From positions 62,001 through 126,000 of the forward strand of contig JASGHF010000002.1 in the NCBI GenBank assembly GCA_047602465.1: a DNA stretch of 64,000 bases, given 5' to 3'. Shown here piece after piece: positions 17,736 to 26,997 of this stretch. This DNA comes from JADZAI01 sp047602465. Its GTDB lineage: Bacteria; Pseudomonadota; Alphaproteobacteria; Micropepsales; Micropepsaceae. The notes below the pieces were generated by a model. The model searched no databases, was not told where the DNA came from, and saw only the letters and a list, made by a program, of their open reading frames with translations. Both the position numbers and the translations under genes were made by a program. Each line of letters starts with the position of its first letter. Within the stretch, counting starts at the first letter, position 1.

Positions 17736-18479
17736 ATGTCATTCCTGAAACGGCTCTTCGGCGGATCGGCACCAGCCCCTGAACCCGCACCGCGACCTGC
17801 AGAGGCCGACGCCATCGTGCAATGCCGGACGCACGTAGCCAGCTTCGACAGACGCCATCAGCCCAGAGAATGGGCCGAGGCGATGCAGCTTCTCGGCCAC
17901 AACCTGATGGCGACCGCGAGCTACGCCGAAGCGGATGAAACGCTCACCAAGGCGCTCGAGGCTGCCGGGCATGATGCCAATCCGCTCTTCCGCGCCTCCA
18001 TGCTGAAAATTCTGGGAGAAACGCGCTACCGGCACGGAGAAACGCTCACAGGTGACGCGCGCGGTGTCATGCTCGCCGGCGCCGCCAACACGCTGGCCGA
18101 TGCGCTTGCGCTCGTGCAGCCGCACGAAAACCGCACGCTCTGGATGGAGGCCGCGATTTTTCGCGGCGCCGCGTTGCACGAACTCGGGCGGCTTCGCTCC
18201 GGTCCGGAAGGTCTCGCCTGGATGGATGAGGCCGCCGCCTGTTTCGCCGATATAGCCGCACACGGCGCGGAAGGAGCGGTCCATCCCGTTGGCCTCTACA
18301 ATCGCTACGCGGTCATGGAACAGCGCGGTCACCGCACGAGCGGCGCAGGCCGCGCGATGTATTACAGAGAGGCGCGCGAAGCGCTCGCCGGAGCCATGGC
18401 GGCCGATACTTTCGCGAACCGCCCGGATCTCACCGTGAAGCTCGCTGAACTCGATGCCTTGATCGAGGCAGCAGACTGA
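17736..18479 (+). CDS. Hypothetical helical (TPR-like) protein
   Basis: The 247-residue protein is alanine-rich and predicted helical. Segments such as WAEAMQLLGHNLMATASYAEADETLTKALEAAG and the similarly spaced AANTLADALALVQ and AAIFRGAALHELGRL blocks look like TPR helical hairpins. No signal peptide or membrane segment is seen; the N-terminus MSFLKRLFGG is followed by a Pro/Ala linker. TPR proteins usually mediate protein contacts. It stands alone between the ilv attenuator and convergent miaA. Confidence 0.55.
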   Translation: MSFLKRLFGGSAPAPEPAPRPAEADAIVQCRTHVASFDRRHQPREWAEAMQLLGHNLMATASYAEADETLTKALEAAGHDANPLFRASMLKILGETRYRHGETLTGDARGVMLAGAANTLADALALVQPHENRTLWMEAAIFRGAALHELGRLRSGPEGLAWMDEAAACFADIAAHGAEGAVHPVGLYNRYAVMEQRGHRTSGAGRAMYYREAREALAGAMAADTFANRPDLTVKLAELDALIEAAD

Positions 18480-18490
18480 CCGCGTCCGGT

Positions 18491-19414
18491 TCAGCCGACC
18501 ACCTGACAGATATTGGCAATCATCGCGTCGGTGTCACTGGCCGTCAGTTTCGCCCAGCTGGCGGTCTGGTTCCGGAACCAGGTCGACTGCCGCTTGGCGA
18601 AACGCCTCGTCTGGAGCTTCGCATCAGCAATCGCATCCGCCAGACCGATCTCGTTGGCCAAGGCCCGGCGGAATTGGGGCAGGCCAAGCGTTTTGGCCGC
18701 CGGCAGCATCGGGTCGGGATTCAACGCCCAGAACGCCCGCGCTTCCTCCAGCGCGCCGTCCGCCATCATCTGATCGAACCGCGCGTCGATCCGGGCGTTC
18801 AGCTGCGGCCGCTCCATGTCGATGACGAACCGCGCCGTCGACGCCAGATCGATGGCCGGTACGGTCGCCCCCTCCTGCCATGCGGACAATCCCCGTCCTG
18901 AACGCACCACGACCTCCCAGGCGCGTAGCGTTCGCTGCGTGTCCCCCGGCTTCAACGCGACCGAGGCCGGATCGAGCCGTACAAGCTCGGCGTGAAACGC
19001 TTCGGCGCCCAGCAGCTCACGCTGCCGGCGCGCCGCCGCACGCCCCTCTTCCGTAGAACTTGGAGCCGCCGAAAGGCCCTGCTCCAGCGCCTTGAAGTAA
19101 AGCCCCGTTCCGCCCGTGACGATGGCGAGCCGGCCCTCAGCCTTCAGTTCGGCGAGCACCGGGCGAACCGCGTCCAGCCACCGCGCCACCGAAAAAGGCT
19201 GTCGCACGTCGGCGATCCCGAACAGCCGGTGCGGGATTTCCGCTTCCTCGGCCGCACTCGGGCGCGCCGACAGGATGCGAAGCTGATCGTAGATCTGCAT
19301 GGAATCGGCGTTGACGATGACGCCGCCGGTGGCGCGCGCCAGCGCCATCGCGACGGCCGATTTGCCGCTCGCGGTCGGGCCTGCAATAAGCACGCATTCC
19401 GTCTTCACACCCAT
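18491..19414 (-). CDS. miaA: tRNA dimethylallyltransferase
   Basis: The 307-residue enzyme adds dimethylallyl to A37 of tRNAs reading UNN codons. The P-loop LIAGPTASGKSAVAMALA is at the N-terminus, with NADSMQIYDQL, GTGLYFKAL, DTQRTLRAWEV and the C-terminal RRFAKRQSTWFRNQ tRNA-binding block in order. ATG 19414 (MGVKTECVL) is the preferred start. An upstream in-frame extension would overlap serB. Only 17 bp separate its start from the divergent serB start. Confidence 0.95.
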   Translation of the reverse strand: MGVKTECVLIAGPTASGKSAVAMALARATGGVIVNADSMQIYDQLRILSARPSAAEEAEIPHRLFGIADVRQPFSVARWLDAVRPVLAELKAEGRLAIVTGGTGLYFKALEQGLSAAPSSTEEGRAAARRQRELLGAEAFHAELVRLDPASVALKPGDTQRTLRAWEVVVRSGRGLSAWQEGATVPAIDLASTARFVIDMERPQLNARIDARFDQMMADGALEEARAFWALNPDPMLPAAKTLGLPQFRRALANEIGLADAIADAKLQTRRFAKRQSTWFRNQTASWAKLTASDTDAMIANICQVVG

Positions 19415-19431
19415 CGCCTGATCTTTAACCC

Positions 19432-20316
19432 ATGAACTGGATCGCTGTCCTCGTCGGCGCACGCAGCACAGGCGGCCTCGACGCCGCCATAGTTTCGGAC
19501 GCGCGCGCGGCCGTTGGCGGCGGAGAGCCTGTCTGGCTGGCCGATGGCCTTGCCGCAGAGTTCGCCCTGACCGCCCCCTCCTGGCGACCCGTTGACGCCC
19601 TCATCCGCCAGACCCTTGCCGGCCGCCCCATCGATATCGCCGTCCTGCCGGCCGAAGGCCGCCGCAAACGCCTGTTCGTCGCCGACATGGATTCCACCAT
19701 TATCGGCTGTGAGTGCATCGACGAACTGGCCAATTTCGCCGGCGTGAAGGTTGAGGTTTCCGGCATCACGGAGCGCGCCATGAGAGGAGAGCTGGATTTC
19801 CCCTCCGCCCTGCGTCACCGCGTCGAGCTGCTGAAAGGCCTGCCGCTGCACGCCTTGCAGCAGGCCTATGACGAGCGCGTGCGTCTCAATCCCGGCGCCC
19901 GCACGCTCGTTCAGACGATGGCGGCCGCCTCCGCCGTCACCGCCCTCGTTTCCGGCGGGTTCACCTTTTTCACGGCCCGCGTCGCGGCCGCCGCAGGGTT
20001 TGCGTTCAATCGCGCCAACGTGCTGATCGACGACGGCGCAGCGTTGACCGGCGAGGTCGGCGAACCGATCCTCGGCCGCGAAGCGAAACTCGCCGCGCTG
20101 CTGGAGCTTGCCACCGCCAACAACCTGGAACCGTCCGATTGCATCGCCGTCGGCGACGGCGCGAACGATCTCGCCATGATCGAAGCCGCCGGCCTTGGCG
20201 TCGCCTATCGCGCAAAGCCTGTCGTAGCCGATGCGGCGCGCGCGCGTATCGACTACGCCGACCTGACCGCGCTTCTCTACTTCCAGGGCTATCGGGAGTC
20301 CGAGTTCGCCGCCTAG
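19432..20316 (+). CDS. serB: Phosphoserine phosphatase
   Basis: This 294-residue HAD-family enzyme performs the last step of serine synthesis. DMDST (85-89) holds the nucleophile Asp and its partner Asp. The downstream LVSGGFTFF and VGDGANDLAMIEAAGLGVAYRAKP motifs complete the active site. The N-terminal ~75 residues form the ACT-like extension seen in alphaproteobacterial SerB. ATG 19432 has no Shine-Dalgarno and lies 17 bp from the divergent miaA start, so a leaderless or very short-leader mRNA is possible. The stop shares CTAG with the convergent TIR-kinase gene. Confidence 0.95.
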   Translation: MNWIAVLVGARSTGGLDAAIVSDARAAVGGGEPVWLADGLAAEFALTAPSWRPVDALIRQTLAGRPIDIAVLPAEGRRKRLFVADMDSTIIGCECIDELANFAGVKVEVSGITERAMRGELDFPSALRHRVELLKGLPLHALQQAYDERVRLNPGARTLVQTMAAASAVTALVSGGFTFFTARVAAAAGFAFNRANVLIDDGAALTGEVGEPILGREAKLAALLELATANNLEPSDCIAVGDGANDLAMIEAAGLGVAYRAKPVVADAARARIDYADLTALLYFQGYRESEFAA

Positions 20317-23171
20317 CGCGGCGGCTGGGCGATCACCAGGACCCAGTATTTGACGCCGCCGGCTTCCGCCATGCCGACGCCGATGGCGACGGCCGCCGGG
20401 TCCGTAAGCGCCGTCGCGGTGTCGCCGCGCCCGCTCCAGAACGCGACGGCTTCTCCGGCTGAATTCTGGCGGCGCGAGTGGAGCTGTGAAGCCGCAGCAT
20501 TTCCATAACCCGACTGCCTCAACATCTGGAGCACGGCGCTGCCCGACGGCTGCTGGATCTTTCCAAGCCGCGCGTTGTTCGCAGCCAGCACCTGCGCCAC
20601 CTTGTCCAGCGCATCGCTCGCCGCCACATCGCGCACGCCGCTGCGCTGGCGGAAAGCGTTCACCGGCCCCAGCGCCTGCGCGCTGAAACTTCCGGAGGTG
20701 ACGGGCGGCGGCTCGGCCGTCGGCGTTGGCGAAGGAGCGGGCGTCGGCGCGGCGGTGGGGGTCGGCGTCGGCTTGGGTGGCGCTTTGGACGGCCCGCCAT
20801 ACGCTTCCGGCGTAACATTGAACTCCGACAGCACGGCGCCGTCCGGACCGGCGCGGCCGATGAAACTGTCATCGAGGATCACGTCCAGCGCGCCGGCATC
20901 GGACGCCGACACCGACAGGTCACGGCGATCCGGCATATGATAGCTGTCGCCGCGTTTCAGATCGCGGTCGATCAGTTCGTCGCGTCCGCCACGCACCGTC
21001 AGCCTGACGCTGCGCCGCGCGACATAGACGATGCGTCCGCCTTCGCCCTGCGCGCCATAGGCACGGCCTGTCTGGCCCTGCACTTTCGTACCACGGGGCG
21101 CCGCCTCGATTGCGCCCGTCGCACGTGGCGCCTCCGGGGTCGGAGGTGGTGTTGGTGTCGGCGACGCGGTCGGTTCGGGCGTCGCCTCGGGTGTGGGCGT
21201 GATGACCGGTGAGGGTGTCGGGGCGGTCGTAGGCGTAGGCGTCGGAACGACCGTTGGCGTAGCCGTCGGCGACGGCGCGCGAGGCGGCGGCGTTCCGGCA
21301 ATTGTCGGCGTCGGTACGATCGTCGGCGCCGGCGTGACCTCCGCAACCGGCGGGCCGGACACGGGCGGCGGCTCGTCACCCGGCAGAAGGAAGAAGACCG
21401 CCGCGGCGCCGACGACTGCCAGCGCCACGAACTGCCCCACGGCAATCAACGGCGAACGGCGCGGCGCTTCGTCCGGCCCTGCGTCGGCAGGCTCCATGTC
21501 CGGCGAAACCGGATCGCCGCTACCGCCATCTGTATCCGCCTCGAAAGCTTCATCGATGGCCGGCGTTTCCGGCGGCGCGATAGGTATGACGACTGACTTT
21601 TCGAAGACTTCCAGCGACGGCTCCGGCAGCTCCGCGTCCGGCGCTTCGACCGGCAGGGCGGCGGCCAGCGCTTCCATCTCCGGCGGCGCCTCGGGCATAG
21701 CGGCTTCGGCATCGCCCGGAACGGGCGCCGCGACCACAGGCGGCGCGTCCTCGCTCATCGTTTCGAACAGCCGCGCGACCTCGTCCATGGTCTGCGGCCG
21801 GTCGGCAGGATCGGGCTGAAGCAGATGCGTCAGCACCCGGGCCAGCGGAAGCGGCAACTCGTCGAGCGGCGGAACCGCCAGCCGCCTGGCCTTGGCGGCT
21901 TCGATATCGCGGCCCATGTTCAGCGGCTTGCCACGGCTGAACGCCGCCATCAGAAGCCCGAAGGCATAGATATCGATCGAGGGGCCGAGCTTTGCCCCAT
22001 CGAAGGTGAACTGCTCCGGGGCGGCATAGCTGAACTTGCCGGCGAAAGCGCCGCCGAGCGAATCGACATCGCCCATGCGCGCGATACCGAAATCGATCAG
22101 CGTCGCTTCCGACAGATCGCCCTGCCAGATGATGACATTGTCCGGCGCGAGATCACGATGGATGATACCCCGCCTGTGTGCGGCCGACAGGCCCTGCGCC
22201 AGGCGCACCGCGACGATCCGCACATCGTCCAGCGATGGCGTATTGGCCCGCCGCCAGTCGCGCAGCGTCGGCCCCGGCACGAATTCGGTGACGAGATAGA
22301 ACTGGTCGGAATCCGCGATCCGGCCGAACACGCGATACTGCACCACAGCCGGATGCTTCAGCCGCAGCAGCGCGTTGGCTTCCAGCTTCAACAATTGCGC
22401 GAACCGCTCGCTCGCCGCCACGTCGGCCAGCAGCAGCTTCAGCGCGACGCGCTCGTCCTCGTTGTGGATGTTGGCGGCTTCATAGACTGCGCCGAACCCG
22501 CCGGCCCCGAGACGGCGGACGATGCGGTACTGACCGATTTCGTCCCCCGGATGCAGATCGCCGGGGCCGCCGCCGCGCATACGCACCGACACCAGCTTTT
22601 CGCTGGTCGAAGGCGCGCCCGACGCGCCGCTCAGTCCTCCCGACAGGCCGACCGAAGGCTGTGTCGGCGCCGCGTGCGAGGCCTCGTCGGCCTGGCTCTT
22701 CATGATGATGGTGGAGCGCTCGAAATCCAGCTCCTCACCCTCGGATGGCTGTGAAGGCTCGACCGGCAGCGCTGCATCCGGCACCGCCGCGCCGACCCGC
22801 CCGCGTAGCTGCGCGATCACTTCATCCAGCCCTGCCGCGCCGGACACCCAGCCGCGCAGGTCGGCGCAGCGGAGCTGGCGGAAGCCCAGCGGCGGCTTCT
22901 CGACATCCTTCAGAACAGGCAGCAGAACCCCGCGCTCGAAGGCCTCCTGCGCGACGTCACGGACCCAGTTGGAATTGCGCGAGGCATTCGACCAGACAGC
23001 GATGATCGCCTTGGCGACGGACAGTTCCTCGTCCACGTCGCGCTGGGTCGACTGCCCAAGCGCCGGGGCCAGATCCCACAGCACATCGAAGCCGGCATCG
23101 CTCAGCGCGCCGGCGAACACGCCGACCCAGGCCCTGTCTTCGGGCGCAAAGCTGATGAAGACGTCGGCCAC
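20313..23171 (-). CDS. TIR / Ser-Thr kinase / RodZ-like / CAP-like multidomain membrane protein
   Basis: The 952-residue protein starts at GTG. In order: TIR_2-type domain (1-130), Hanks-type kinase (212-470), acidic Pro linker, one membrane helix (573-595), Pro/Thr repeats (610-680), a domain resembling the RodZ C-terminal DUF4115 fold (683-788, GDSYHMP...LDVILDDSFIGRAG), a second Pro/Thr stretch, and a CAP/SCP-like domain (828-952, LGPVNAFRQRSG). Kinase residues are present: GAGGFG 222-227, Lys245, HRDLAPDN 338-345, DFG 360-362, APE 384-386. In the TIR domain the usual W-x3-E catalytic Glu is Val73 (W69-V-R-D-V), so NADase activity is doubtful. Inference: an envelope-sensing kinase whose periplasmic part reads cell wall. 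It follows degP on the same strand, 70 bp downstream. Confidence 0.82.
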   Translation of the reverse strand: MADVFISFAPEDRAWVGVFAGALSDAGFDVLWDLAPALGQSTQRDVDEELSVAKAIIAVWSNASRNSNWVRDVAQEAFERGVLLPVLKDVEKPPLGFRQLRCADLRGWVSGAAGLDEVIAQLRGRVGAAVPDAALPVEPSQPSEGEELDFERSTIIMKSQADEASHAAPTQPSVGLSGGLSGASGAPSTSEKLVSVRMRGGGPGDLHPGDEIGQYRIVRRLGAGGFGAVYEAANIHNEDERVALKLLLADVAASERFAQLLKLEANALLRLKHPAVVQYRVFGRIADSDQFYLVTEFVPGPTLRDWRRANTPSLDDVRIVAVRLAQGLSAAHRRGIIHRDLAPDNVIIWQGDLSEATLIDFGIARMGDVDSLGGAFAGKFSYAAPEQFTFDGAKLGPSIDIYAFGLLMAAFSRGKPLNMGRDIEAAKARRLAVPPLDELPLPLARVLTHLLQPDPADRPQTMDEVARLFETMSEDAPPVVAAPVPGDAEAAMPEAPPEMEALAAALPVEAPDAELPEPSLEVFEKSVVIPIAPPETPAIDEAFEADTDGGSGDPVSPDMEPADAGPDEAPRRSPLIAVGQFVALAVVGAAAVFFLLPGDEPPPVSGPPVAEVTPAPTIVPTPTIAGTPPPRAPSPTATPTVVPTPTPTTAPTPSPVITPTPEATPEPTASPTPTPPPTPEAPRATGAIEAAPRGTKVQGQTGRAYGAQGEGGRIVYVARRSVRLTVRGGRDELIDRDLKRGDSYHMPDRRDLSVSASDAGALDVILDDSFIGRAGPDGAVLSEFNVTPEAYGGPSKAPPKPTPTPTAAPTPAPSPTPTAEPPPVTSGSFSAQALGPVNAFRQRSGVRDVAASDALDKVAQVLAANNARLGKIQQPSGSAVLQMLRQSGYGNAAASQLHSRRQNSAGEAVAFWSGRGDTATALTDPAAVAIGVGMAEAGGVKYWVLVIAQPPR

Positions 23172-23191
23172 GAAAACGACGCTCTGTTGAA

Positions 23192-23214
23192 ACCCTGCCG
23201 AAAACTAGCAGGGT
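23192..23214 (-). terminator. Hairpin downstream of degP
   Basis: ACCCTGC and GCAGGGT pair (7 bp) around a 9-nt loop, 28 bp past the degP stop on the minus strand; TTTC follows. It is a weak intrinsic terminator or attenuator separating degP from the TIR-kinase gene. Confidence 0.4.
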
Positions 23215-23241
23215 CCGCCCTAAGCGCCAGCCATCAAAAGG

Positions 23242-24741
23242 TTATTCGCCCAGGCGAATTGCCGCAAAACTGAGATCGCCGCCCCGGTTCAGCAGGAACA
23301 GCACCACCCGGTTGTTGGCGTTGACCGCTTCGCCGACACGGTCGGACACCGCCTGAGGCGTCGTGACCTCCTGCTGCGCCACCTCGACAATGACATCCCC
23401 GACCCTCAACCGGCCCTCTCCGGCGGCCTGGCCGGCCGGCGAATCGGGGGTGATCTCGGTGATGACCACACCTTGTATTTCGGCCGCGATGCCAAAACGC
23501 TCGCGGAGCGCATCGTTGAGTTCGGCGACCGTCATGCCGAGCGCGTCGATACGGACCGCGCCCTCGGCGACCTCGGGGGTCGGCGTCGGTTCGGGCGTCG
23601 GGGTTGCGGCGCCTTCCGCCGAACGCTTCTCGAAATCCTCCAGCCGCTCCAGCGTCACCGATACCGAGACCGGCTGCCCGTCGCGCCAGAGGGCCACGGT
23701 GGCGGTCTTGCCGATCTCGCCGTCGGCGATGGTGCGCGGCAGCGCGCGGCTGTCGCGGATGTCCTTGCCGTCAAAGGACAGGATGATGTCCTGCGCCTTG
23801 ATGCCGGCCTTTTCGGCCGGGCCGCCGGGCGTCACTTCGGCCACGAGCGCGCCCCGCGCTTTGTCGAGGCCAAGGCTCTCGGCAAGCTCCGGCGTGACGG
23901 CCTGGATACGCACGCCGATCCACCCGCGCCGCGTCTCGCCGAACTGGATCAGCTGGTCGACCGTGTGCTTCACGATCGAGGCCGGAATGGCGAAGCCGAT
24001 GCCGATCGACCCGCCGGAGGGCGAAATGATCGCCGAGTTCACGCCGATCACGTTGCCGTCCATGTCGAACAGCGGGCCGCCCGAATTGCCGCGATTGATG
24101 GCGGCGTCGGTCTGGATGAAGTCGTCATAGGGGCCGGAAGCGATGTCGCGGTTGCGGGCCGACACGATGCCGGCCGTCACCGTACCGCCGAGGCCGAACG
24201 GATTGCCGATCGCCATCACCCAGTCGCCGACCAGCAGCGCATCGCTGTTGCCGAACGAGACCGACGGCAGCGGCCCCTTGTGCTTCACGCGCAGCACGGC
24301 GAGGTCGGTCTTCTCGTCCTTGCCCACCAGTTCGGCGACGAGGCTGAGGCCGTCAGGGAAGTTGACCGTGATCTCGTCGGCGCCCTCGATCACGTGGTTG
24401 TTGGTGACGATGAGGCCCGACGGGTCGATGACGAAACCTGAACCCAGCGAGGTGACCGCGCTGTCCCGCTGCTGGTCGTAATAGTCCTTGAACATCTCCT
24501 CATAGGGCGATCCCGGAGGAAACTGCGGCATCTCGTTGAGATCCTGCCGCTCGATCTTCTGGCTGGTCGAGATGTTCACGACGGCGGGCGACAGGCGCGT
24601 GGCGAGGCCCGAGAAGCTGTCGGGCGCGGGGCGGGCCGCTGCGGGAGCCGCCGCAAGCACCAGCGCCAGGCCGAAGCCGCGCAGAAGAGCGAAGGGGTTC
24701 AAGGGGCTAGCTCCTCCAGAGGGCCGCGCGGCGCGCCGCAT
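23242..24741 (-). CDS. degP: DegP/HtrA-family periplasmic serine protease
   Basis: This 499-residue Do-type protease and chaperone handles misfolded envelope proteins. A signal peptide (about 20-37) is followed by the protease domain with catalytic His116 (TNNHVIEG), Asp146 (KTDLAVL) and Ser220 (GNSGGP), then two PDZ domains (about 265-350 and 405-495) joined by a Pro/Thr-rich linker. The start ATG 24741 is chosen; the longer frame overlaps hflC and lacks signal-peptide features. It follows hflC by 85 bp, as in many alphaproteobacteria. Confidence 0.93.
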   Translation of the reverse strand: MRRAARPSGGASPLNPFALLRGFGLALVLAAAPAAARPAPDSFSGLATRLSPAVVNISTSQKIERQDLNEMPQFPPGSPYEEMFKDYYDQQRDSAVTSLGSGFVIDPSGLIVTNNHVIEGADEITVNFPDGLSLVAELVGKDEKTDLAVLRVKHKGPLPSVSFGNSDALLVGDWVMAIGNPFGLGGTVTAGIVSARNRDIASGPYDDFIQTDAAINRGNSGGPLFDMDGNVIGVNSAIISPSGGSIGIGFAIPASIVKHTVDQLIQFGETRRGWIGVRIQAVTPELAESLGLDKARGALVAEVTPGGPAEKAGIKAQDIILSFDGKDIRDSRALPRTIADGEIGKTATVALWRDGQPVSVSVTLERLEDFEKRSAEGAATPTPEPTPTPEVAEGAVRIDALGMTVAELNDALRERFGIAAEIQGVVITEITPDSPAGQAAGEGRLRVGDVIVEVAQQEVTTPQAVSDRVGEAVNANNRVVLFLLNRGGDLSFAAIRLGE

Positions 24742-24826
24742 GCCGCCATATTGCCCAATCGACCGGATGATCTTGATAACATTGCGGCGACCGGCGGGCG
24801 TTTCAGCGCCCGCCGTACCGTAAGCC

Positions 24827-25729
24827 TCAGGGCGTTGCCGGGGCCGGCTGGGCGGGCGGGCCGCCCTTGCCTGCGCCATCCTTGAAGTAGCGGAAGAACG
24901 GCGAGTCCGGCGACAGCACCATCGTCGTGTCGTTTCCCTTCATGGACTGCGCGTAGGCCTGCATCGAGCGATAGAACTCGAAGAAGCCCGGGTCTCTGGA
25001 GAAGGCGTCGGCGTAGATCTTGTTCCGCTCCGCGTCGCCCTTGCCGCGCATGATGGCGGCGTCGCGCTCGGCATTGGCGACGATGATCGTTGCGTCCTTG
25101 TCGGCCTTGGCCCGGATCTCCAGCGCCGCCTTTTCGCCCTTCGCGCGGATTTCGGCGGCTTCCTTTTCACGCGCCGTCTTCATCCGGTTGAAGATCGCCT
25201 CGCTGTTCGCCTGGGGCAGATCGGCCCGGCGGATGCGGACATCCACCACCTCGATGCCCCATTTCTGGGCGTCGACATTGGTGCGCTCGCGGATCGTCTC
25301 CATCATCGTGGCGCGGCCCGCCGACAGGAGAACCTGGAACTTGTTCGCAGCGACGGTCGCCTTGATGTTCGAGGTCAGCTGCTGGCTGAGGCGCTGTTCC
25401 GCGACAGAGCGGTTGTTGACCGCCTGATAGAAGAGCAGCGGGTTCACGATGCGGTAGCGCGCGAAGGCCGAAACCACCACGCGCTTCTCGTCGCTGGACA
25501 GCGATTCTGCCTGCGGCGTGTCGATCTCCAGGATGCGATCATCGAAATAGACGACGTTCTGGATGAACGGGACCATCATATAGAGGCCCGGCTCCGTCAC
25601 GGTCGACTGCGGATTGCCGAGCTGGACGACGATCGCCTGCTCGCGCTCTTCCACCACGAAGAAGACGAAGTTCCACAGGAAGAACAGAACGCCGAAAATG
25701 ACGCCGAAGATGATGAGGGTCGTACGCAT
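24827..25729 (-). CDS. hflC: FtsH protease modulator HflC
   Basis: This 300-residue SPFH/band-7 protein has one N-terminal membrane helix (IIFGVIFGVLFFLWNFVFFVV) and a large periplasmic domain. With HflK it forms a cage around FtsH that limits its proteolysis. Conserved blocks include VEEREQAIVVQLG, RYRIVNPLLFYQAV and the helical ERDAAIMRGKGDAERNKIYADAF. It overlaps the hflK stop by 1 bp (TGATG). Confidence 0.95.
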   Translation of the reverse strand: MRTTLIIFGVIFGVLFFLWNFVFFVVEEREQAIVVQLGNPQSTVTEPGLYMMVPFIQNVVYFDDRILEIDTPQAESLSSDEKRVVVSAFARYRIVNPLLFYQAVNNRSVAEQRLSQQLTSNIKATVAANKFQVLLSAGRATMMETIRERTNVDAQKWGIEVVDVRIRRADLPQANSEAIFNRMKTAREKEAAEIRAKGEKAALEIRAKADKDATIIVANAERDAAIMRGKGDAERNKIYADAFSRDPGFFEFYRSMQAYAQSMKGNDTTMVLSPDSPFFRYFKDGAGKGGPPAQPAPATP

Positions 25730-26865
25730 CAGCGGCCTCCCCCCGTCGCGGGCGCTTCGGGCGCATTGGGTCTCAGCCGGTCGAGCGGCAGATACGGGAC
25801 GACGCCGTTGGCGCCCGCCCCGTCGACGATGATCTTGTTCGTGCCGCTGAACACCTGCTCCATCGTCTCCAGGAAGATGCGCTCGCGCGTCACGTCCGGC
25901 GCCAGCCGGTACTGTTCGTAGATCGCCAGGAAGCGCTGGGCTTCACCGGTGGCCTCGGCGACCGTCTGCGAGGCATAGGCTTCGGCCTGCTGCGAGATGC
26001 GGGCGGCCTGGCCTTCCGCGCCCGGCACGGTCTGGTTGCGGTAGGTGTCGGCCTGGTTCCGCATCTTCTCGGCGTCGGCGACGGCGGCCTGCACGTCGCG
26101 GAACGAGGCGATGACCTCTTGAGGCGGCTCCACGCGCTGAAGCTGGACTTCGTTGATGGTGACGCCGGCGCCATAGCTGTCCAGCGTCTTCTGCATCAGC
26201 TCCTGCACTTCGTTCTGGATCTGCTCGCGCTCTTCGGTGAGGACGCGCTGCTGGTTCTTGCGCGCCACGACGTCGCGCATCGAGGATTCGGCGACCGCCT
26301 TGATGGTGTCTTCGACGTTCTCGACGTTGAACAGATATTTCTGGGCGTCGGCGATGATCCAGATCACCGTGAAATCGACGTCGATGATGTTCTCATCGCC
26401 GGTCAGCATCAGGCTCTCGTCCGTACCGCTGCTGCGGGCGCCGTCGGCGCGCACGCCGACGCTGACCGAGTTCTGGCGCGTCACCTGAGGCTTTTCGACC
26501 GTCTCGATCGGCCAGGGCAGCGCATAGTTGAAGCCCGGGCCGGTCTGGCGGCTGAACTTGCCGAACGTCTTCACGATGCCCTGCTCGTCCGGCTGGACCG
26601 TGTAGAAGCCGGTCGCCAGCCAGGCGCCGATCGCGACCAGGGCGATCAGCAGGATGCCGCGCGTGCTCATCGGCCCGCCCGGCATCACCTGCTTCATGCG
26701 TTCCTGCCCGCGGCGGATGAGGTCTTCCAGATTGGGGGGCTGATTTCCGCCGCCGCCACCGCCGCCCTTGTTGCCGCCGCCGCCACCCTGGCCCCAGGGA
26801 CCACGGCCGCCATCCTTGCCGCCTCCCCCGCCCCAGGGGCCTCCGGAATTATTCTGCCACGGCAT
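25729..26865 (-). CDS. hflK: FtsH protease modulator HflK
   Basis: This 378-residue partner of HflC has the typical glycine-rich cytoplasmic tail (residues 8-45), a membrane helix near 70-90 (GILLIALVAIGAWLATGFY), the SPFH domain and a long coiled coil. The start ATG 26865 (MPWQNNSGG) follows GGAGGA at good spacing, so the 11-residue longer frame is rejected. It is first in hflK-hflC-degP and divergent from mrp. Confidence 0.95.
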   Translation of the reverse strand: MPWQNNSGGPWGGGGGKDGGRGPWGQGGGGGNKGGGGGGGNQPPNLEDLIRRGQERMKQVMPGGPMSTRGILLIALVAIGAWLATGFYTVQPDEQGIVKTFGKFSRQTGPGFNYALPWPIETVEKPQVTRQNSVSVGVRADGARSSGTDESLMLTGDENIIDVDFTVIWIIADAQKYLFNVENVEDTIKAVAESSMRDVVARKNQQRVLTEEREQIQNEVQELMQKTLDSYGAGVTINEVQLQRVEPPQEVIASFRDVQAAVADAEKMRNQADTYRNQTVPGAEGQAARISQQAEAYASQTVAEATGEAQRFLAIYEQYRLAPDVTRERIFLETMEQVFSGTNKIIVDGAGANGVVPYLPLDRLRPNAPEAPATGGGR

Positions 26866-26997
26866 AAGGGCCGGTCCTCCCAAGTGCGACGCGGACATGC
26901 GTCAGGATGGCGCAGAGCGCGCCCTGGTTCTCATATCCGACGCGGGGGGCATGAAATCAAGGTGCGCGAGCCGCAGCCGTGCTATCCAGAGGGTGTC

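Noticed and set aside
20700..21350. GC-rich repeats considered as a CRISPR-like or satellite array
   Set aside because: They encode the Pro/Thr spacer of the TIR-kinase protein in frame and lack constant repeat and spacer lengths.
26119..26997. A long N-terminal extension of the mrp frame
   Set aside because: It is antisense to hflK; the true start at 26998 has a ribosome site and matches family length.
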